Of a DNA stretch of 23,495 nucleotides, positions 18,248-23,495 are shown piece after piece. Numbering within the stretch: position 1 is the first letter of the stretch; every line of letters begins with the position of its first letter. A program made the translations under genes and the position numbers. Source of the stretch: Bacteroidales bacterium UBA1176 (GTDB taxonomy: Bacteria; Bacteroidota; Bacteroidia; Bacteroidales; WCHB1-69); contig DBYW01000052.1 of NCBI GenBank assembly GCA_002311645.1, forward strand, positions 33,980 to 57,474. The letters run 5' to 3'. A model generated the notes under the pieces. That model was given only the letters and a program-made list of their open reading frames with translations. It was not told the origin of the DNA and searched no databases.

Positions 18248-18255
18248 TATTTTTG
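18248..18255 (+). promoter_or_regulatory. Bacteroidetes-type -7 box for the MORN-lipoprotein/OstA operon
   Basis: TATTTTTG followed by C matches TAnnTTTG, 19 bases before the ATG at 18275. The place expected for the -33 element falls inside the right arm of the terminator stem (18222-18232), and no TTTG is present there. Confidence 0.5.
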
Positions 18256-18274
18256 CGCGCTTTAAAACACGATT

Positions 18275-18937
18275 ATGAGAAAAAGCAATTTGTTGTTTTG
18301 CGCGATGCTTCTTTTGTGCGTCTCCTGCACGAGGACTGAGAAGACTTTCTATCCGGACGGCCATCTGCAGTCGTCTATACAATACCGTTTCGGCAAGGAG
18401 CACGGCAAGTCTGTCTATTACTATGATGTTCCCAATACTGTGGAAATCGAGATGGAGATGAAGCGTGGAAAAAGGCATGGTGAGTTCAACCGTTACTATG
18501 AAAATGGGTATTTGGACACGCACTGTCAATATGTGAACGATTCCATCGAGGGCGTGGAGACCAACTATACGGCCAACGGCGTCAAGTCGCAGGAGTTCAC
18601 GTACGTCCATGGCGTCAAGAACGGACCGCACAAGGCCTATCACCTGTTTGGTGAAATCAAGGTGGAAGGCAATTATAAGAACGGCAAATACGATGGCGAG
18701 TGGACCTATTACGACGATCGTGGCGTGGTTGTCGGCGAGGGCGCCTTCAAAGAGGGTACGGGAGAGGTTGTGTTTTACGATAAACGAGGTCTTCCCCTGC
18801 AAGTGACACGCTATGTCGATGGCAAGAAGGATGGCAAGGAAGAGTATTTTACGCCGGCAGGGAAGGTCTACAAGGAAATCGTGTACCAGAAGGAACGTAT
18901 TGTTTCTGAAAAAGTTGACAGTACATTGATGAGATAA
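18275..18937 (+). CDS. MORN-repeat (YwqK-like) lipoprotein
   Basis: A 220-residue lipoprotein: signal MRKSNLLFCAMLLLCVSC with lipobox CVSC and Cys18. The rest is repeats of about 20-24 residues of the MORN_2/YwqK type, with motifs such as YRFGKEHGKSVYY, MKRGKRHGEFNRYYENG, NYKNGKYDGEWTYYDDRG and YVDGKKDGKEEYFTPAG. I count about seven. Such repeats form an open beta-sheet used for binding. Database labels calling YwqK an antitoxin should not be read into this one: there is no toxin partner, and it is exported. It ends 8 bases before the OstA-like gene, a tight operon, which points to an envelope or LPS-linked role (inference). Confidence 0.82.
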   Translation: MRKSNLLFCAMLLLCVSCTRTEKTFYPDGHLQSSIQYRFGKEHGKSVYYYDVPNTVEIEMEMKRGKRHGEFNRYYENGYLDTHCQYVNDSIEGVETNYTANGVKSQEFTYVHGVKNGPHKAYHLFGEIKVEGNYKNGKYDGEWTYYDDRGVVVGEGAFKEGTGEVVFYDKRGLPLQVTRYVDGKKDGKEEYFTPAGKVYKEIVYQKERIVSEKVDSTLMR

Positions 18938-18945
18938 GGGGTGCC

Positions 18946-20472
18946 ATGAGAAAGGTGTTTCTATCATTACTGCTCCTCCTGACGGCCTTCACAATGTTGG
19001 AGGCCCAGGACAACCGCAGGATCCGGTATCGTGCCGACATGGGATTCTATGACGAGGATTATGTGCCGGGGGCCCAACGCTTGGTGGGCAACGTGGCTTT
19101 CGCCCAGGACAACGTGCGTGGCTATTGTGACAGTGCCTATCTCTACGACGCCGACAACTACATCATTGCCTTTGGCGACAAGGTGAGGATATTTGTGGGG
19201 GATTCCGTGAAACTGTATGGCCGTCGCGCCTACTATGACGGCGATGCGAAAGTGGCTTCCATTGCCGTGGCTGTGCGCTTGGAGAAGGGCGACGCATTCC
19301 TCTTGTCGGACAGCTTGATTTATGACACGAAAAATGATGTGGGCTATTATTTGACGGGAGGCCAGTTGGTGAATGACGAGGATACCATGACCAGTCAGGA
19401 GGGCTGGTATTACACCAAGACGGACGATGCCATCGCAAATTATGATGTGCTGCTCTGGAACAAGACATATCGCGTGGATTGCGAGTCTTTAAAATACAAT
19501 GCAGCCTCCAAAATCGCCTATTTTATTTCCCGCACGCATCTGCATTCTGACGACCAGGATATATACACCTCTTCTGGATGGTACGATACGGAGAAAGAAA
19601 TCACGACATTGGCTCAAGATGTGCAACTCTTTGACGGACCTCGTTCTGTATTCGCGGACAGCATCTATTACAATCGCCCCGATTCCATGGGACGCGCCTG
19701 GAATAATGCCATGTTGGTCGATACAGTCGACAATTATGTGCTGAAAGGCAATTATGTGGAATTTTATCAAAAAGGCGGCATCTCTTTGGCCACGGACAGC
19801 AACTTGATTATTTTCATCGACGATAACAATGATTCTCTCTTCCTGCATTCCGATACCGTGAAAGTCTATGTCGACAATGACCAAAAAGTGCAATGGGCGC
19901 GCGCTTACAACAAGGTGAAGTTCTATCGGAATGACATGCAGGGCGCGTGCGACTCCATGGCTTTTGTGCGCGAGGACTCGGTACTATACATGTACTATAA
20001 TCCGGTGCTGTGGGCTGACGAATACCAGTTGACGGGCGATACCATACGATATGTGATGATTGATTCGTCCAACTCCACCATAGAACTTTGCAAGGCCGGC
20101 TTCATTGTCGGCGAGTTGTTCGAGGAAACGGAATTCAACCAAATCAAGGGCCTCAATATCAAGGGGTATATACGAGATAAGAAATTGTACCAGGTGGACA
20201 TCGTGGGCAACGCCGAATGTGTCTATTATTTGCAAGAGGAAGACAGTTCTCTCATAGGAGTGAATACTTCCATAACAAGCGAGATGCGTGTCTTTTTGAA
20301 TGACAACACGATTCAACAAATCCGGTTCTATGATGCCCCCGATGGCAAAGTCTATCCTGATGAGAGTTTTGAGGAAAAAGATCGTAAATTGCAGGATTTC
20401 CGATGGCTTCCCGAATATCGCTCCCGCAAGCCGGAAGACATATACGTCAATCCCATACCAAGGGTGAAATAG
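18946..20472 (+). CDS. OstA-like (LptA/LptD N-terminal-like) LPS transport protein
   Basis: A 508-residue exported protein with signal peptide MRKVFLSLLLLLTAFTMLEAQ. The mature part is a long series of short strands typical of the OstA/LptA jelly-roll fold that shields lipid A during transport across the periplasm: LVGNVAFAQDN, LYDADNYIIAFGDKVRI, VKLYGRRAYYDGDAKVA, LSDSLIYDTKNDVGYYL, ESLKYNAASKIAYFI. The repeating phrase D/C-S-A/L-x-Y followed by a turn is clear through about residue 430. It is longer than E. coli LptA (185 residues) and lacks an obvious C-terminal barrel of LptD. It fits the OstA-like proteins known in Bacteroidetes. It lies 8 bases after the MORN lipoprotein and ends 21 bases before the convergent T9SS type B gene. 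Confidence 0.83.
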   Translation: MRKVFLSLLLLLTAFTMLEAQDNRRIRYRADMGFYDEDYVPGAQRLVGNVAFAQDNVRGYCDSAYLYDADNYIIAFGDKVRIFVGDSVKLYGRRAYYDGDAKVASIAVAVRLEKGDAFLLSDSLIYDTKNDVGYYLTGGQLVNDEDTMTSQEGWYYTKTDDAIANYDVLLWNKTYRVDCESLKYNAASKIAYFISRTHLHSDDQDIYTSSGWYDTEKEITTLAQDVQLFDGPRSVFADSIYYNRPDSMGRAWNNAMLVDTVDNYVLKGNYVEFYQKGGISLATDSNLIIFIDDNNDSLFLHSDTVKVYVDNDQKVQWARAYNKVKFYRNDMQGACDSMAFVREDSVLYMYYNPVLWADEYQLTGDTIRYVMIDSSNSTIELCKAGFIVGELFEETEFNQIKGLNIKGYIRDKKLYQVDIVGNAECVYYLQEEDSSLIGVNTSITSEMRVFLNDNTIQQIRFYDAPDGKVYPDESFEEKDRKLQDFRWLPEYRSRKPEDIYVNPIPRVK

Positions 20473-20493
20473 GTTCGGGATTCCGCCAATAGA

Positions 20494-22932
20494 TCAGCGT
20501 ACAATCGTAATTGACCCATTGTAGTTCACTGTCTTCGCCTTCCCTTTATAATAAAAGCTGTAATAATAGACTCCGTCGGAATGTCCAGTGCCGTCGAAGT
20601 GTTGTGTCCCCAAATAAATCTGGCCGTTTTTAGCGTATGTGTCGTAGTCGTGCGCCTCGTATACTTTCTTGCCCCAGCGGTCGTAAATGAATAGTTCGTT
20701 GTGGCGGAATTTGTCGGGGTCCTCAGGGTTGATGCTGGTGTTGAGGTTCTCGATGGCGAAGACGTCGTTGATGTTGTCGCCGTTGGGCGTGATGACGTTG
20801 GGGAACGCCAGGTCGTCTTCAATCACGACGGTATGCGTGATTTCACTGTTGCAGCCAGCGTCGGTCTCGATGCGGAGTGTCACGTCGTAGTCGCCCCACT
20901 GTGAGTAGGTGTGGGTGGGGGAGAAGTTGTCGTTGTCGGTCTCCCCGTCGCCGAAGTCCCAGATGATGTTTGCCTCTTGCGAGAAAATGGAATCCGCATA
21001 GTTGGTGAAGACAACCTGTCCGCCGTAGTCGCTCATGAGTGAAATCTCGGGGCTTGCGGAGAACTCCGCCACGGGTTGGAAGTTGGCCTGAATGTAGTCA
21101 GGCAGGATGATGGAATCCGTGCAGCCGGCAGGCGAGGTCACGACATAGCGCAGCGTGTAGGTCCCAGGCTCTTCGATGTCGAAGATCGGGTCGGGTAAGA
21201 TGGAGGCGTGTGCGATATTGCCGTCGGCATCGTAAAGAAACCACTCGTGCATGCAGGAGTCTGGCGTGGTGCGGTTGGTGACGCGAACTTCGAGGGGTAC
21301 GCACCCCTGTCGCGGATTGGCCTCGAAGTCGATTCGTGGTTGCAGGGCGGAAACGACCATGACTGTGTCGCGCCCGTAACACTGATATTCGCCGCTGGAG
21401 GAGCTTCCGATCACACTGACGTAGTACATCCCCTCAGAGAGGACAAGGATGCCCGGGGTGGTGTCGCCCGTGTTCCATAAAATGGAGATGTCGGCAGGCA
21501 CGCTGTCCAACGAAAGCTCTATCATGTCGCCGTGGCAAAGCAGGATGTCATCCCCCAGGTCGGGGTTTACGCTCTCCACGATCTCCACGTCCATCACAAC
21601 GGCATCGTCCACGCCATTGGGATTCACCACAATATGCTCCAGGGAGTCGGAACTTGTGAAGGTGACCCCATACCAGTCGAATGGGAGGTCATAGGAGCAG
21701 ATGGTGGTGTCCTCGAAGTGGCGAACGAGCACCTGTATGGTGTCGGTGATGCCGCAGTTGGTGAGTTTGAAGAAGGAGATGTCGTCCAAGCCGAAGTCGT
21801 TTCCGCCCGCTTGGGTGTTTTGGTTTATGATGGAGATGGTGGCTTGCGTGTTGTTGCCGCTGTTCCAGACGATGTAGAAGTTGTGCCACGTGTTTGCTTG
21901 TCCGTAGGTGGAGGGTGCTGTGAAGACGTTGCCGATCTGTTGCCCGTTGATGCTGAATTGCAACTCGGCCCATGGACTGTTGGCCACTGTGGTGACCCAA
22001 GTGGTGAAGGCGTAGTCTGTTGCGGGCGTGATGTTGATGGTCTGCGACCACACGACTGTGCCGGGATAGGTGGCTCCGTTGACAATCATGTAGTTGCCGC
22101 TGCCGGTGGTGTGATCCTGCGCCCCTTGGAAGTTGGTGTGGTAGGTGCTGGCGTTGCTTCCTACGTAATAGGTTCCCTCGCCCCACAGGTTGGTGTTTTG
22201 GGTGTAGTCGCTTGTGAATCCTGCGAAGCCTTGCTCGAAATCGCCGTTCCCGATCAAGTTGATGCCGGTGTTGTAACCTGTGACAAAGACATACATCGAC
22301 TGGTCGGGTGTGCATACGGTATTGCTCGTTATGGTGGTGCTGAGGTTGCTGGCAGGCGCCCAAACGTAGTAGTCGGCTCCAGTGGCGGAGAGAGCCACGC
22401 TTTGCCCCTGGTCGAGAATCGTATCGCCCGAACATTGTATGGAGGGGAGCGGGCTGATGCTCAGGGTGAGTGTGATGATGCTGTCGCAACCGGTGCCATT
22501 GGGTGATGTCCGCACGAAGATGCGCGAGGGCCCCCCTTGGACACTGTCGGGCGGCAGATTGAAACCGTGCTCGGTATAGGGCTCGCCTTGGCAGGCGCTG
22601 CCATACACGGACAAGTATGTCGGCGTTCCGACAATAAGGGTCATCACCACCACACTGTCGCTGCCGTCCGAGGCAGTGAGTACAGCGGACTGGGTGCCGG
22701 CCTGGATGAATACAACCCCGTTCCAGATGTAGGGCAGTTGGCTGGCGCAAATCCCCGTTTGCACATACGTGGTGTCAGAACAAACGCGAAATATTCCACT
22801 AAAATAGTTGCAAGTGGAAGCCCTCCCACTCATTATCCCTATAAAAATCCAAATTGACAGGATTGCAAATCGCAGACTGTCTCCAACAGTTTGTAACTGC
22901 AATTTTGGCCGTTCTCCAGATAGGTTGTGCAT
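20494..22932 (-). CDS. Large T9SS type B (gliding-motility-associated C-terminal) surface protein with PKD domains
   Basis: An 812-residue secreted protein. The signal peptide has a long n-region and core FAILSIWIFIGIMSG, with cleavage near RAS. In order: two or three modules of the LPYxWNG...DSVV type (about 60-155 and again from LPFDWYGVTF near 425), common in Bacteroidetes surface proteins; a carbohydrate-binding-like sandwich (about 225-395, NLIGNGDFEQG to FGLDDISFFKL); and PKD-like modules (about 540-725), including WDFGDGETDNDNFSPTHTYSQWGDYDVTLRI. The last 80-90 residues (FPNVITPNGDNINDVF, LFIYDRWGKKVYE, GVYYYSFYYKG) are the CHU_C/type B T9SS sorting domain. No enzyme motif is visible. 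It is probably a surface adhesin or glycan-binding protein (inference). Confidence 0.9.
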   Translation of the reverse strand: MHNLSGERPKLQLQTVGDSLRFAILSIWIFIGIMSGRASTCNYFSGIFRVCSDTTYVQTGICASQLPYIWNGVVFIQAGTQSAVLTASDGSDSVVVMTLIVGTPTYLSVYGSACQGEPYTEHGFNLPPDSVQGGPSRIFVRTSPNGTGCDSIITLTLSISPLPSIQCSGDTILDQGQSVALSATGADYYVWAPASNLSTTITSNTVCTPDQSMYVFVTGYNTGINLIGNGDFEQGFAGFTSDYTQNTNLWGEGTYYVGSNASTYHTNFQGAQDHTTGSGNYMIVNGATYPGTVVWSQTINITPATDYAFTTWVTTVANSPWAELQFSINGQQIGNVFTAPSTYGQANTWHNFYIVWNSGNNTQATISIINQNTQAGGNDFGLDDISFFKLTNCGITDTIQVLVRHFEDTTICSYDLPFDWYGVTFTSSDSLEHIVVNPNGVDDAVVMDVEIVESVNPDLGDDILLCHGDMIELSLDSVPADISILWNTGDTTPGILVLSEGMYYVSVIGSSSSGEYQCYGRDTVMVVSALQPRIDFEANPRQGCVPLEVRVTNRTTPDSCMHEWFLYDADGNIAHASILPDPIFDIEEPGTYTLRYVVTSPAGCTDSIILPDYIQANFQPVAEFSASPEISLMSDYGGQVVFTNYADSIFSQEANIIWDFGDGETDNDNFSPTHTYSQWGDYDVTLRIETDAGCNSEITHTVVIEDDLAFPNVITPNGDNINDVFAIENLNTSINPEDPDKFRHNELFIYDRWGKKVYEAHDYDTYAKNGQIYLGTQHFDGTGHSDGVYYYSFYYKGKAKTVNYNGSITIVR

Positions 22933-22962
22933 TTATGTTTCTTTGAAAAAGAAATTTTTTTG

Positions 22963-22970
22963 CAAATAAA
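22963..22970 (-). promoter_or_regulatory. Imperfect -7 box before the T9SS type B gene
   Basis: The minus strand reads TTTATTTG followed by C, one base off TAnnTTTG, 31 bases upstream of the ATG at 22932. A TTG at 22986-22988 could be the -33 element, though the spacing is shorter than usual. Confidence 0.3.
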
Positions 22971-22995
22971 AGATTTTTTTTGTTACAACAGCGTG

Positions 22996-23028
22996 TCCAA
23001 TAGAATGTAAAAATGTTCCAATACAATG
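22996..23028. repeat. Two 12-base direct repeats, 21-base period
   Basis: TCCAATAGAATG (22996-23007) and TCCAATACAATG (23017-23028) differ at one base and are spaced 21 bases start to start, two turns of the helix. They lie 64-96 bases upstream of the T9SS type B gene, a plausible activator position. They stand in the 262-base gap between that gene and htpG. The rest of the gap shows only a weak 6-bp hairpin (23111-23126) without a T-run, and no coding signal. Confidence 0.4.
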
Positions 23029-23194
23029 ATTTGGGCAAAACCGATAATAGGAATTGCCTTGAAATCATTGAATTATATGACTGGCGGGGAGTGCGGAGAG
23101 TGTCTTGGCAACTATCGGGTGATAGTGATGCAAAACAATCTGATCGCAAATGAACCCGGTGATTGAGTCCTGTTATAAGATCTGGTTGGAAACA

Positions 23195-23495
23195 CTAAAG
23201 AATGTCAAAGCTCCTCTTTACAAACTCACTGAGTTTTTCGCCGGTGAGGATGTTCTGCGACAGCAGGGCCAGATCGACCATCTGCTGTACCAGCCGGGTG
23301 CGGATGGTCTCATCCTGCTCGGCCAGCACGCGCGACGCTAACGGGTGATTGCCGTTGACCACGATGTTGTAATGCTCGAAATTGCCGTACAGTCCTTGCT
23401 GACCGGAAACTTTCTCCATGTCTTTGAAACGCCGCATGAACTCGTTCTGCGTAATCATCACCGGCAGGTCTGTTTCGCTCAAACTTTCCACCATT
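23195..23495 (-). CDS. htpG: Chaperone HtpG (Hsp90), C-terminal part (5' end outside window)
   Basis: The last 100 or so residues of a bacterial Hsp90, an ATP-dependent cytosolic chaperone dimer. The frame is open to the right edge, and the stop is TAG at 23195-23197 (plus-strand CTA). Recognisable C-terminal dimerisation-domain features are ITQNEFMRRFKDM, FEHYNIVVNGNHPLASRVL and the final helices LVQQMVDLALLSQNILTGEKLSEFVKRSFDIL (the conserved VNxNHPL and DLALL...G..L..F.KR pattern). The ATPase domain is outside the window. I see no good terminator beyond the stop. Confidence 0.88.
   Translation of the reverse strand, partial: MVESLSETDLPVMITQNEFMRRFKDMEKVSGQQGLYGNFEHYNIVVNGNHPLASRVLAEQDETIRTRLVQQMVDLALLSQNILTGEKLSEFVKRSFDIL

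Noticed and set aside
18275..18937. Reading the YwqK-like protein as an antitoxin of a toxin-antitoxin pair
   Set aside because: It has a lipoprotein signal, no toxin-like neighbour, and the MORN repeats alone explain the similarity.
21532..22750. Long frames on both strands (324 aa plus, 353 aa minus) inside the T9SS type B gene
   Set aside because: Both are low-complexity shadows (Val/Gly- or Arg/His-rich) of a gene whose domains are clear in its own frame.
23111..23126. Hairpin ACTATC-GGGT-GATAGT downstream of htpG
   Set aside because: Only 6 pairs and no T-run on either strand, so a terminator call is not supported.
23150..23341. 63-residue plus-strand frame over the htpG end
   Set aside because: Overlaps the conserved HtpG C-terminus on the other strand and has no domain or promoter.

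Overview
The window looks like a piece of a Bacteroidetes chromosome, most likely order Bacteroidales. The evidence is two type IX secretion (T9SS) clients carrying the two different C-terminal sorting domains, outer-membrane beta-barrels of Bacteroidetes type, an RprY-like response regulator, an OstA-like protein, and a recurrent TAnnTTTG promoter -7 box of the Bacteroidetes kind in front of most transcription units. I see no tRNA, rRNA, CRISPR array, insertion sequence or phage gene. Almost all of the sequence is coding, and no gene-free stretch exceeds 300 bases.

Layout, left to right. (1) The 3' part of an iron-dependent alcohol dehydrogenase, ending at a strong terminator (856-896) shared with a convergent three-gene envelope operon on the minus strand. 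In transcription order that operon encodes an adhesin-like protein with a C-terminal barrel, a small beta-barrel and an S41 peptidase lipoprotein (4178 down to 912). (2) Divergent from it, a fucose-isomerase-like protein followed by DNA polymerase IV (dinB), 4349-6664. (3) A convergent VanX-type dipeptidase lipoprotein (6767-7537). (4) gyrB with an ftsE-type ATPase that overlaps it by 8 bases (7718-10472). (5) Three minus-strand membrane or envelope genes: a YfhO-like multi-pass protein, a helix-hairpin-helix/beta-barrel protein, and a companion barrel protein (10498-15604). (6) An apparently orphan RprY-like response regulator (15720-16400), divergent from a T9SS type A client (16625-18175). 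(7) A MORN-repeat lipoprotein plus OstA-like protein operon (18275-20472). (8) A large T9SS type B client with PKD domains (20494-22932) and the 3' end of htpG at the right edge.

The dominant theme is the cell envelope: lipoproteins, outer-membrane barrels, probable LPS transport, and T9SS surface proteins, interleaved with housekeeping genes (gyrB, ftsE, dinB, htpG). Nothing is an obvious new defence or mobile system. The points most worth a second look are the fusion of a GIN-like beta-rich domain to a barrel, the gyrB/ftsE overlap with an acidic FtsE N-terminal tail, the MORN/OstA pairing, the HhH-barrel pair, and a 21-base-period direct repeat upstream of the type B T9SS client. Eight promoter boxes share the extended form TAnnTTTGC, and several of them decide start codons.
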